A stretch of DNA of 64,000 nucleotides, taken from contig JADCRB010000067.1 in assembly GCA_021464245.1 (NCBI GenBank), positions 1,519,908-1,583,907 of the forward strand, in the 5' to 3' direction. The position numbers and the translations under genes are program-made. Positions 37,242-55,200 of this stretch are shown one piece after another. Numbering within the stretch: the first letter of the stretch is position 1; every line of letters begins with the position of its first letter. Below the pieces are notes generated by a model that ran no database searches, had not been told where the DNA came from, and saw only the letters and a list, made by a program, of their open reading frames with translations. This DNA is from Carallia brachiata. Lineage: Eukaryota; Streptophyta; Magnoliopsida; Malpighiales; Rhizophoraceae.

Positions 37242-39356
37242 ATGGATCAAGAGCAAGAGCAAGAGCAAGAGCATGACTTGTACGGCGGCGATATTCCCGA
37301 CGAGGGAGAGATATACGCCGAAGAAGAAGAAGAAGAAGAAGAAGAAGAAGCATACGACGTCCAGCATGACCCTAATGCCAAGGTTCGTGTAGGCTGGCTT
37401 GAATTTTTGGTTAATTTTGACTTTTTGTTATTTTGTGTTTTGTTTTTTTTCTGATGGAAAATTGGATTAGGATTTGGAGGAGATGAAGAGAAGACTGAAG
37501 GAGATCGAAGAAGAAGCTGGCGCGCTCCGTGAAATGCAAGCTAAGGTCGAGAAGGAGATGGGCTCTGTCCAAGGTTTACCAGATTCGCAATCCTAATTTT
37601 GTAAAATTTGATTTGGGTTTTGGAAAAATTGCTGTAAATTTTTGTTCTTTTGCTTGAAGATTCTGCGAGCTCTTCTGCGTCTCAGGCTGAAAAGGAGGAG
37701 GTGGATTCCCGCTCTATTTATGTTGGTAATGTGAGTGCCTTTCTTTCTCTTTTTTTCTGTGTTTTTTTTTTTTTTTAATTTTGTTGGATTCTTTTGCTTG
37801 CACTTGAATGATGTGATTCCTTTTGCCTTCGCCGGATAAAATTTTGACCTAAAACCGGTAATGGTCTTTTACGTCGTTGATTCTGGTTCATTTATTGGAG
37901 AAAATAGTTAGGCACGCGTGATACGAGTTTGAGATGTCTGTAACATTGTCGTCGAGGATTAAAATGGTTTGGCTTTGATTCTAATGTTACCCCCATAGTG
38001 GCAATTTGAGCTGGATGGTCTAATGGGGGATTATTTTCGCTTCTGTAAAACTATATTTTGAACTTCAGGTGGACTATGTGTGTACTCCTGAAGAAGTGCA
38101 ACAGCATTTCCAATCTTGTGGAACGGTGAACAGGGTGACAATCTTGACTGACAAGTTTGGCCAACCAAAAGGGTTTGCTTACGTTGAGTTTGTAGAGATT
38201 GATGCTGTTCAGAATGCTCTGCTTCTAAATGAATCAGAACTTCATGGTCGCCAATTGAAGGTTCTTGGAACATTATCTCTGGTAGTCAATACTGTGTGGA
38301 ATTTTGTTTGCTGATTATGACAGTGGTTTATGTGTATGTTTCAGGTCTCTGCTAAGCGAACTAATATTCCGGGGATGAAGCAGTATCGTGGAAGGCGCCC
38401 CAATCCTTCCTTCGGGTTCAGATCTCGAGTGCCGTTTATGCCTGCTCCCCCTTTCTATGCCCCATATGGTTATGGGTAAGGCTTTAGCTGTCTAATTATA
38501 CTTTATCGAATAATTGAGAACATGATTTTTATTATTCTGAATGCTATTGATGTTTGCCTTGGGATCTCATATACTGGCTAGTTGTATGATGTTGACTAAT
38601 ATGGTGTCTTTTGCCATGTTCATGTTAATTCTTTGCTTTCTTTGATAATTACATGGCATTTAGGCGCTCTTTTTTATTTTGAGGCTTGGTGGAGAAGCAA
38701 AAACCTTAGGGGGCATTTGGAGTGAAAGTAGTTAGATTAACATCAATATTATTAGAGCATAGGAATGTAAGATTATTGGGGATATTTGTCGGAATATGAG
38801 ATAACTTGGTTTCAAGTTGCTTTAACATATATGGGAAAGTTAACATTGGCTTGTTTGGTGTACACATGAAAAACTTTGGAATCTTAACTTTATTGTTATA
38901 AATACCTTGTACTATAATAATCCTTTCGACATATTTTTAAACTAATTTGATGAAAACTAAAAAAAAAGTGTTTCAGTGCACGAGGCTCTCAACTGTGGGG
39001 TTTGGGGAAGGGTTTAGGTGTACACAACTTTACCCTTGTTTTCTCTATTGGATAAAGAGAAATTCATAGAATTTTCGTAATAATTGGCAATTATAACCAT
39101 TATATAAAACTTTTGGTAAATGATATAAAATCCATAATAAATTAATTACATATAGTAAATTATACATCATTACAACCATTGAGAGAAAATTTTCGTCAAC
39201 TATGTAGCACCCACAACATGACATAAAATGTTGTTTTTGATTTTTTTATATCTATCTTAGTATATGATGTGAGCCTAGCCAGTCTCCTCACTGCATTATT
39301 TGGTGTGATTTAAATCATACCAAATGATGTAGTGAGGAGACTGACTAGGCTCACAT

Positions 39357-39401
<45 letters not shown>

Positions 39402-40242
39402 ACCTAAAATTGGCAGTAATATGATAATACAACCTTCCCCATGGTATTATGGGATTACTACAATAGAGGTATTGTGAGTTTCCTGGCAACATGACATTAC
39501 CATGTTTTTACACCTCATGCTGGAATGTGAGATTACTAACTAGAATCCTGTGAATCTTACCCATTCCAAATGCCCCGTTGCCCCCTTCTATGTACTGCTC
39601 TGGCTACAGTGTTTTTGCCACATTTTCCACATGAAACACTTATTCTGGTCTGTCTACCAGAAGAGTATTTTGTTAATTTTGTCCATGTAGTGGAAACCAA
39701 TCTTCACATCTAAGATTGTTGTATTCACTCTTGGCTGGTCTTTTTCTGAGTGTAAGGGAAGCCCTCAATTGCAAGAACACAACCATTGTTGCAGTTGTAC
39801 TCCCATGCTTTGGTTTAGCAGAGCATTAATGTGTTGTGGGACAGCGACTGCTACCTGCCCAAATGGAGACATAGTTACGGGGGGCGTTGTTTTTTTTGTC
39901 ATACCTTGCAAATGAGTATTCCTGCCTTAGAGATGATTGTGTGGATTTTGATCGGGTGGTCTTGTTTTGGTGAGTAATGCCATTGAAACTAGCTTGTATG
40001 GAGGCATTTTGAGGGCGGTGCTTGTTTTACCTGGTCTGTGTTATCCAACTTTTCATAATATCATTTATATGTGCTCAACAGTTGCTCTGTTTGTTTTTGG
40101 GCTGTTCAGTATTCGTCAATTAATTTTTCCATATGAATACCCTCTATAAAGGAAAAAAAATGCTTTTGAAATGATGTAATTCAATCTCATATGCAGAAGA
40201 GTTCCGAGGTTCAGGAGGCCCATGCGATACAGGCCATACTGA
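37242..40242 (+). CDS. Nuclear poly(A)-binding protein (PABPN1/PABN type), copy 2
   Basis: Tandem paralogue of 14068-16915 with the same six-exon structure: 37242-37382, 37471-37573, 37660-37730, 38069-38260, 38345-38475 and 40197-40242; 227 aa. It has the acidic N terminus, the helical [14 protein letters not shown] segment, an RRM with SIYVGN and KGFAYVEF, and a tail ending RRPMRYRPY. It differs from copy 1 by an extra EQ repeat near the start, a longer Glu run and a few substitutions (FGFRSR for IGFRSR, RRPM for RMPM). All exons are open, so both copies look functional. Intron 5 contains the 92-bp palindrome at 39266-39357. Confidence 0.9.
39266..39357. mobile_element. 92-bp palindromic (foldback) element
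   Basis: Starts GATGTGAGCCTAGCCAGTCT and ends with its near-perfect reverse complement AGACTGACTAGGCTCACATC, centred on GATTTAAATC. Copy 1 intron 5 lacks it at the matching position (about 16060). Next to it is an (AT)n tract (39358-39391). Confidence 0.85.
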
Positions 40243-41099
40243 TGATGTGTACTGACTTAGTACTGGCCACAATTGTGACTTGTAGTTGGATGCTTTGTGA
40301 TTGTTGTGTCAGTATATTGGCAACCTTAAAGATACAGAGATGCTTGTACCATAATTTGCATGGCAAAGCCAAAACTTGGTTCTTTGAAATTGATTGCTTG
40401 CAGCAGTGCTGAATTTGTGTTGAGCAAGTCTCGCATCTACATGCACGCAATGCAGATAAGGGGTGCCAGATATGTAGACATTGTGGAATTGTTCTTGTAT
40501 TTGTACGCGAATTCCTAATTTTTAGATTTAGGTTTCTTTGTTAACATTGGAGAATCCATAATCAACCAAAGGGTGCTATGATATTGTAGATCTTTAAGTG
40601 GCTTGTGCTACGGTTTGATTACTTTATTTCACCTGGGTTTACGGATCTTTGACCGTGGTGAGTTCAACATTTTGGCTTAAATTATTAACATCTACTTTTA
40701 TTCGGCAACATATCCTGTAGTAGACACTGGTTCGACACTTAGATCACAATTGGCAAGTTATATGATTGGAAAACTTGAACCAGTCTCCTTTCATGCGGGA
40801 GGGAAATGTGATATCTCGTGTCAAGTGCATCTACGCTTCGATTTTGCATAAAAACGTTGAGGTCCAGCTATTGTAAGAAATTTTTTGACTCTTTTTCGCT
40901 ACATTTATTTTTCGCCGTACCATAAAACAAATATTGAACAATAGCTAATTTATCTAACAACTTCATGATTAGCTCTGAGAATCTTTTCAAAGTAAATTTT
41001 ACATACAAATACACATACAGAATTATCTTTTTCCTCCCATTTTTTTTAAGACTAAAATTTGATTACAAAATTAAAAAGTTTCAACAACATGCTCCAAAG

Positions 41100-41574
41100 C
41101 AAGGTTGTCAGAACCGGACCGGTTATCGAACCGGAAACATTAGTGGGTTAAGGTTCAACCGGTTGAACCGGTCGAACCGGTATTTGAACCTGTATTTAAT
41201 AATATATATGTGTATAAAAGTAATTATAAAAATAATATTTATAAATACTGATTAAATATTAATTTTTTTAATTTTAAGGATGAAATTGAAATTTTTAATA
41301 GATTTAGGACTAAATTGAACTTTTAAATTAAAGTTAATGCTTAAATTATAATTTAAATAACATTTGGAGTCAAATTGTTAATTTATGAATTTTTTAATTT
41401 TATTGGACCGGTCCAACCGGTCCGGTTTTCACCGGTTTTTACCGGTTCTGACCGGTTCTTGACTGTTTTTTTTTTATTTTGACCGGTCCGAGTCACCCTT
41501 CGAAATTTGTCAACACCGGCCCGGACCACCGGCCAATCCCCAGTTCAACCGGTCCGGTCCGGTTCTGACGACAG
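41100..41574. mobile_element. CCGGTT-rich Mutator-like non-autonomous element, copy B
   Basis: Flanked by a 10-bp direct repeat TGCTCCAAAG (41090-41099 and 41575-41584), the length range of Mutator-like transposons. Termini resemble GTTGTCAGAACCGG and its inverse. Interior is AT-rich without coding capacity. Orientation is opposite to 36127-36617. Confidence 0.72.
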
Positions 41575-41673
41575 TGCTCCAAAGTAGTTATTCTTTGTTT
41601 TTTTAACGGGCCTTCCAAAACTAGTTGTTCTTTTTTTTTTTATTTTTTTCTTGGTTTACCCAAACTAATTGTT

Positions 41674-41898
41674 TTTTTTTTTTTGGAAAGCGAGGGTGAT
41701 ATCCCAGTTTATCCTGTTAAGGATTATTGTACTGAAACTTAGGGCGGATGCGAACAGTCCAGATGGTTATATCATGGCTCATACCAAGTTCCAACGTAGA
41801 GTTAACCCTACCGATCATCCTAACAAGCGCTCAAACCCAAGATTTGACCTAACAACATTCAGCGCTTCTACCGCTAAATCATAACTTTCCGTAGTCCG
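41674..41898 (-). mobile_element. SINE upstream of MED31 copy 2
   Basis: Flanked by the direct repeat AACTAATTGTT (41663-41673 and 41899-41909), with a T run at the left end (A tail on minus). On the minus strand TTTAGCGGTAGAAG resembles an A box and CTTGGGTTTGAGC a B box. Confidence 0.68.
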
Positions 41899-42186
41899 AA
41901 CTAATTGTTCTAAAGGCTAATCCTTGTTATTTTTAACACAAAATCTGCCCCCAACCCGACCCGTGAGGATTGTCTAGGCCTTGGGCCCGCTAAAAAAAAT
42001 TTGGGCTTCAGTCGGGTTTGACCCACACCAGTAAGGCGTTATGTTAATCCTTTTGCCCTCTTCCCACCCGGTTTGGATTTCTGGAGACTGTCGGGTCAGT
42101 CTGATAAAATAAAATATCAGGCAGTTTATTGCTGGTCCTCAATTCCCCAATTGCTTCTGTTTTGCAGAATTTATAGGTTTCAATCA

Positions 42187-44804
42187 ATGGCTTCTTGTAA
42201 AGAAACCGATGATGTACCGGACACCCCATCCTCGTGAGCCTTTACTTCTCTTTTTCTTTTCTTTTCTTTCTTGATTTTGTTATTTTCAATGTTTCGCCAC
42301 GCCAGTTCATTTTTCTTGTTTTTTTTACCGGCTCGTTGCCCTAATCTCACTAACTGATGAGTGGAACCTAATTTCATTTTAAGGTTTTTGACTTCTTGTC
42401 GGTCTAGTTCATGTTTGTCTGTTACGCGTTTGAGTGTTACGGTTTTTTGTTTTTTTGATAAAACATTTTAGTTTATTTATTTTGGATGAATAAATTTTCA
42501 GGCCGAAGAATGTATACAAGGATCCAGACGATGGGCGACAGAGGTTTCTGCTGGAGTTGGAATTTGTCCAGTGTCTTGCTAATCCTACTTATATCCATTG
42601 TAAGTTTTTGTGCTGGTTTTCGGTTTGGAGCTCTTCTGTTTGCCCTATTGCATTGAATTCTGTTATACTGTGTTTGGATAAAATTCTTGAGGGAGAGGAA
42701 AGTGGAGGAGAGAAAAGTAGAGGAGAGGATCATTAGAGTAAGAGAATATTTTCTATTCTCTCTTGTGTTTAGAAAGAAGTAATGAGAGGTAGGAAAATTA
42801 TAAATTCTTTTGTTTGGAAAATAGTGGAAAGTGGGGGAGAACAATATAAAATATGTTGAAATAACAATTTTATCCTTCATAATAAATTCTATTAAAATAT
42901 TTTATTTAGGTAAAATTGTAATTTTTAAATTATGTAAGGGTAATTAAGTCATTTAATAAATTTAGTATGACAATTAACAACTTTCCTTCTATTTTTGAGA
43001 GGATTGTTTTTGGTGGGGTAAGGAGGATTAGGGGAATTAAAAACTTTCCTCTCCTCCATTTTTCAAACATTTTCCAAATATAACAATTTACCTTAATTCT
43101 CTCACTTTCCTCTCCCTCCCCCCACTTTCCCCCTTCCCAAACACAGTATTAGTGTCGCCTCGCAATCTATGGCTGGATCAATTGTAAAAAATTGCGAGAA
43201 TTAGCTATTTACTTTGGCATTTGATGTGCATGTTTTAGCTCGCGAAAACAAACTGCTTTTCTGATTGAATGAAGAGGTTTTGTTTCTAAAGCTTATGATT
43301 TTGTTGGTTATAACAGTTTGCTGAATTGACTTGTGATTGAATTCTGAAATTAATTATTTGCTGCTTCCATAATGCTATGCTTTGGAAGGTTCTGTTTGGA
43401 TAATTATGTATTTTGAATTGTGCGTTTTAGTCTTCTTTCTCTCAATAACATTTCACTGGTGCTACCCAATTCGTTTCCTTTTACACTGATGCTGTGCTCG
43501 TGAATTTTCTTAAATTGTAGATTTAGCTCAGAATCGCTATTTCGAAGATGAAGCATTTATTGGCTACTTGAAATACCTCCAGTACTGGCAACGACCAGAG
43601 TACATAAAGTTCATAATGTGAGAACCAAACCCCTCCCCCCCCCCCCCTTTCCCCCTCCCCGGCCCCAGGGCAAAGAAAAAAAATAAAAATAAAAAAAAAT
43701 CTTTTTCGTTTGTTTATTAGGCTTATGCACTCATCATTGCGGATGATTCCAGGTATCCTCATTCTCTTTTTTTCCTTGAACTTCTGCAAAATGCGAACTT
43801 CCGTAATGCAATGGCACATCCTGGCAACAAGGTTTGATTCTTATGCTTCTTTATGAAATTTTACTGTGCCTTCAGGATCTATTGTTTCCTTCTCGACTTT
43901 TGCTTGATTGAAAACATTTATTCGGAATAAAGTTGACAATCTTTTCAGATCTCCTGTATCCTCATTTTTTTGACGAGGGTCTGTCTGCTATCGATGTCTG
44001 TTCCAGTTAATTATATCTTCTTATGCTACAAATTAGTTTCATTGTGACATGCAAATGATCTTCCTGCTTTATGTGTTCCTATGACTATGAGAATATCTGC
44101 TCATTTTCTTTTTCACTTAATCCACTGGATTGATAATGACAAGAATTTCTACCTAACGTGGAATTCGGTCATCTTGCCTGCCTGCCCTTGGAATGGTCAT
44201 GAAATGATGGATTTTTTCTTTACCATGGTCTAAGGTCCTTCATCAAGTATTCTTATGGAAAGTCAGAGTTGCATGCGTAATGAGATCTGCTTGTTTCTCT
44301 GATAGAAATATGTAGTATAATATTTGAAAATCTTGCAAAGCTGGTTATATGCATGTCCTTCACTAATTCAAGGTTTACTTGGAACTTTTTAGGAGTTGGC
44401 GCATAGACAGCAATTCTTTTACTGGAAAAACTACCGAAACAATCGATTGAAGCACATTTTACCAAGACCCCTTCCAGAGCCTGTTGCTGCACTCCCTGCC
44501 TCAGCTCCACCTCCACCTCCACCTCCAGTGCAATCTGTGCCTCCAACGACTATTTCCATGGCAGCTGCTCCTCCCCAAGTCCTTTCACCTATGCCTTATG
44601 GGATGCCTTCTGGATCTGCACTTGCAAAGAATGATATGAGGAATAGTGGAATTGATCGAAGAAAGAGAAGGTACGTTCCATTACCTAATTTAGCTGTTGG
44701 GAAAACATGTTAAAGCCCAACCCCACCTCCCTTCTAGCTCTCAGAAGACAGTTTCTAGTTTTTTGGCTCTAACTTGGTTTGATCATCTCAGGAAAGAAGG
44801 TTAA
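42187..44804 (+). CDS. MED31: Mediator subunit 31 (MED31), intact copy 2
   Basis: Subunit of the Mediator middle module, acting in the nucleus with RNA polymerase II. Six exons: 42187-42233, 42502-42599, 43521-43617, 43753-43831, 44393-44670 and 44792-44804, all in phase; 203 aa against about 196 in Arabidopsis. Exon 2 supplies PKNVYKDPDDGRQRFLLELE and FVQCLANPTYIH, joined in frame to YLAQNRYFEDEAFIGYLKYL and QYWQRPEYIKFIMYPHSLFF. The tail is Pro/Ala-rich and ends IDRRKRRKEG. Intron 2 contains a 479-bp MITE-like element. This is the only copy in the window that can make a full-length MED31. Confidence 0.93.
42668..43146. mobile_element. 479-bp MITE-like element, copy B, in MED31 intron 2
   Basis: Begins CTGTGTTTGGATAA and ends CTTCCCAAACACAG, flanked by TA on both sides; identical length and high similarity to 32487-32965. 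The homologous stretch of copy 1 lies inside the deletion that removed exon 2. Confidence 0.78.
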
Positions 44805-51782
<6,978 letters not shown>

Positions 51783-52587
51783 ATTGGATCCTCGTCAACC
51801 CACACAAAGATTTTTCCTTTTATTTCTTGTTGCTGACTGAAGGAGCGAATTCACAGGCTATTTTAACCTCCCATCAAAGTTCATTTTGTTTGTCTTTCTA
51901 GTTTCCTAGAATATATCCAGATTCAAATGTATTTTTGGGAGGGCTGATTCTTATTCGAAACTTAAAACCCCACATCAGCTTTTAGAAAATATTGCTAAAT
52001 GATTTGGAGATCAATTGCATCTTTTCTATGTTTTGACTTATTGTTGTGGCCATTTGAGGTCAAGTGGAATTGTTTGGCATTCAGTCCCTTGGCAAAAAAT
52101 GAACCATTTTAAGGCCTTCACCGGCTGTTTTGCTATGGTCACCGTGGCATCATTGTTTGTGCCCCTAACCATTGGAGTGGATTCTTCTGTTTAGTTTTCC
52201 AAAAATGACTATTCTGATTCTCTGAAGGTGCAATATTCAAAACGCCCATCGAAATTGTATGTAAACGGTAAAAGTGGTTCCATTTTGGTTGATCTCTCAT
52301 GTTTCTTTTGCTCTTGTTTTAAAGTCTGAGATTTACGACATCAAGGATTTTCAAAGCAGAAGTTAATTCTGCCCAACAAAGATGGCTGCTTCAATTATTG
52401 GACAACTTCCTGGAAAGCGATGCCTTCTGTGAAACGCAGCGAGTGTCAAAAGAAGGGCAAAGATATGATCTCTTGCCCATACTGTTACTGACAGAAAAGG
52501 ATGAGACAAGAAAATTTATTTTATAGGGAAAGCATGGCTCCGTATCCTCCCACTGTCACCAGCAGAAGCCGAACTCTTTCAACAAAC
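51783..52587. other. GDH to LIL3 intergenic region
   Basis: GDH 3' UTR and LIL3 5' flank, including a short frame at 52382 (ATGGCTGCTTCAATTATTGG) that stops early. No further feature was recognised. Confidence 0.45.
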
Positions 52588-53616
52588 ATGGCTTCCATTT
52601 CCATTTCTGCCTTGTTCCATAGAGCTTACCCTTCATACGATGCCACAAAGAAACAACAACCTTTAGCCAAACCTACACGCTCGTTGGGGTCAAAGCAGGT
52701 GACCCGCGTTGCCACCCTATTAATCTTGAGGGACAGAATGACTTTACTGTTTCTGAACAACAGGAGAAATCTACTTTCCACTCCGATGGACCAAAGAATG
52801 CTGATGTTTCAGAGCATGGCTTGGAAAAAGAACCTGCTGTTCCAAAATTTATTGATGAGCGCTGGAAGACGGGGACCTGGGATTTGAATGCGTTTGTAAA
52901 AGATGGCAGGATGTATTGGGACAGTCTAATTGTTGCAGGTGAGTAAGCACCATTTACTCCGTGTAAGATGTGGAACAAATACATGATGCTATCATTGCAA
53001 TGTTAATGGTTTCAGGGCCAACAGTGCAAGTCCATATGTTGCTAAATAAATTGATCAATTACTCAATACTGTAATCTGGTTTCTAAAATCTGTTGGCCTT
53101 GTAGAAGGAAAGAGGAGAAAATTTCTTGAATTGTACCCAGAAGCATCAACAAATGAAGAACCAGTGCTCTTTCGGAGCTCTATAGTACCTTGGTGGGCGT
53201 GGCTCAAAAGGTCATATCTTCCAGAGGCAGAGCGGCTCAATGGCTGGTTCCCAGTCTAAGAACTTTGATACATGCCTCACAGATTTTCTTCAATTTTATA
53301 TCTTATCAATTATATGCACAAATATGTTGTTTCTATTGCAGGTAGAGCTGCAATGGTGGGCTTTTTCATGGCATACATTGTGGATGGATTGACGGGGCTT
53401 GATCTGGTTGGCTAAACTGGGAACTTGGTATGCAAAGTGGGACTTTTTGCGACTGTTGTTGGCATTTTACTGCTTAGACGGACTGGAGATTTCGCAAACC
53501 TGAGGAAGCTGGCCGACGAAGCTACTTTATATGACCAGCAACGGCAGGCATCTTGGCAAGACCAAAAGCCAGCAAGAAGTTCTGCTGCCCGTGGAAAAAA
53601 TGACAGTAAGATGTAA
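52588..53616 (+). pseudogene. LIL3: Light-harvesting-like protein 3 (LIL3), damaged
   Basis: LIL3 is a thylakoid protein with one LHC-type helix that anchors geranylgeranyl reductase and supports chlorophyll and tocopherol synthesis. Exon 1 52588-52938 starts MASISISALF (plastid transit peptide) and, after a 1-nt frame slip near 52725, reads DERWKTGTWDLNAFVKDG. Exon 2 53105-53242 reads [28 protein letters not shown] and LPEAERLN. Exon 3 from 53342 reads GRAAMVGFFMAYIVDGLTG, then TAA at 53413, and continues TGNLVCKVGLFATVVGILLL to a second stop at 53616. The LHC motif is present; the second membrane segment lies beyond the premature stop. The exon 2 donor would be GC rather than GT. The slip may be a consensus error like those in neighbouring genes, but the CAA-to-TAA change is a substitution. 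Pseudogene is the cautious call. Confidence 0.82.
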
Positions 53617-55200
53617 CGTAAAAGAACATACGCGAGAACTGGATGTGCGTTAAAGAACAAGTAAAGGTCAGATAATGCGTATTGAATGTGCTCTGTAAAG
53701 CAGGCCTTCTATGTGCCTTTACAATTAGTAGTAGTATTATAACTCGGATAAACACGTTTTGAAAAGAAAATGTTCGTGTGTTTAGTAGGTGTTGAATTCA
53801 ACCAGATGAATAGTTTTTATAAAAAATTGATAATATTTGTAATATAAAATAACATATTTAATTTTTCTTATATATATTATCTATCTTGTTATATTTAAAA
53901 TATTAATTGATGCACAATAGGTATATTAGCGCTTCTTTGGAAACACATCCAAAATAGAAGTTTAATGCAAACCTGTCAGAAATGCCGGGCCGTTGGTACT
54001 TGTTATTGTTATTGTTATTGTTTAATACATATTTTAGACCTCTTTGATAACAATGAAATTAAGATAAAAAAAAAAATTCAGCAACCTCAGTTATAATTAA
54101 TTTCCTCTTTCTTAATTTGGTTGGACAAAAAAAATTTTCACACTTTGTGTTCCAAAATTACCAAAGTTAACTTTAGAGGCCAACCTTGGTGTAAATGTTA
54201 ATTTTTTTTTTAAAAATTAAGATGTAAAAACGACTCCTCTACAAATATTTTCCTCCAGCTCGACGACGGCACTTTGACCATTAGGAGAATGCCATAGTTT
54301 CTCAAAACAATTTTTGGATACAACGTAATATTTGTATAAATTTATGCATTCTAAATGGAACCATTATTATTGGGGCGATGGATTCTGCATATGAAAGATT
54401 TGAATTAAGATGCAACAACACAAGTGCGATAACATAATGACCCTTTTACGATGTTAGAAAAGGATTAAATATATAATAGAAGGAACAGTTGTTGGAAAGT
54501 GGACAAAAGAGACGGGGAAAGGAAAATTCTTTACGATAATAATATGTAAATGAAAAAATATTTTATATTATATAAATAATATTTATAAAAATATTAGTAA
54601 CAGTCATTTTTATGTTTTTTTTTATAATTACTGTTTACGTGATAGGTGTTGATTGGTTGTCAAAAAGTTGAATGTCAAAAATATTACCGAAATATCATTA
54701 AAAAGTGTTGATATGTTGATTTGTAATTAATGTCTGTAAAAAAAAAAAAAAAAACTGCCTGTAACAAATCTCATTACCAATGTAATACGAGGACAAAATC
54801 TTTAACTTTGTATGTATAATTACATAATTAAATTTATAAAAGAAATAAATTTAAATAAGACGTTTAGTGGAAGAAGAGAAAAACCATAATGCTCTGGTTT
54901 TCGGAGCGGTTGCCGCCACCATTTTTTCTGGCATCATGAAAAGTGTGCGCAGTCGTTACCGTGAGCAAACGCAATCAGAAGCTCAGCCCAAGCATCCAAT
55001 GTACTGCTAACGTGAAAAGCAACTATTAGCGAATAACGAAACACCTCCCACCGCCACGTCATCACCCACCGCCTCTCCACGGCCGTCTCTATTCTCCGTT
55101 CCAAACACTAGAAAAAAAAAAAAACACACAAAAATCGACTCAACAGCTTTCCATTTATTACAAATTGCTCCTTCCACATTAAGCAAATGCCAAAGCCAAA
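53617..55200. other. LIL3 to TMEM135-like intergenic region
   Basis: AT-rich with TTGTTA repeats near 54000 and an A run at 54737-54754; the last 250 bp become GC-richer toward the next gene. No gene or bounded element was recognised. Confidence 0.45.

Larger units (their letters stand above)
40243..42186. other. PABN to MED31 spacer (copy 2)
   Basis: PABN 3' flank matching copy 1, then the element at 41100-41574 and the SINE at 41674-41898. 41945-42115 matches 18190-18350. No gene was recognised. Confidence 0.5.
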
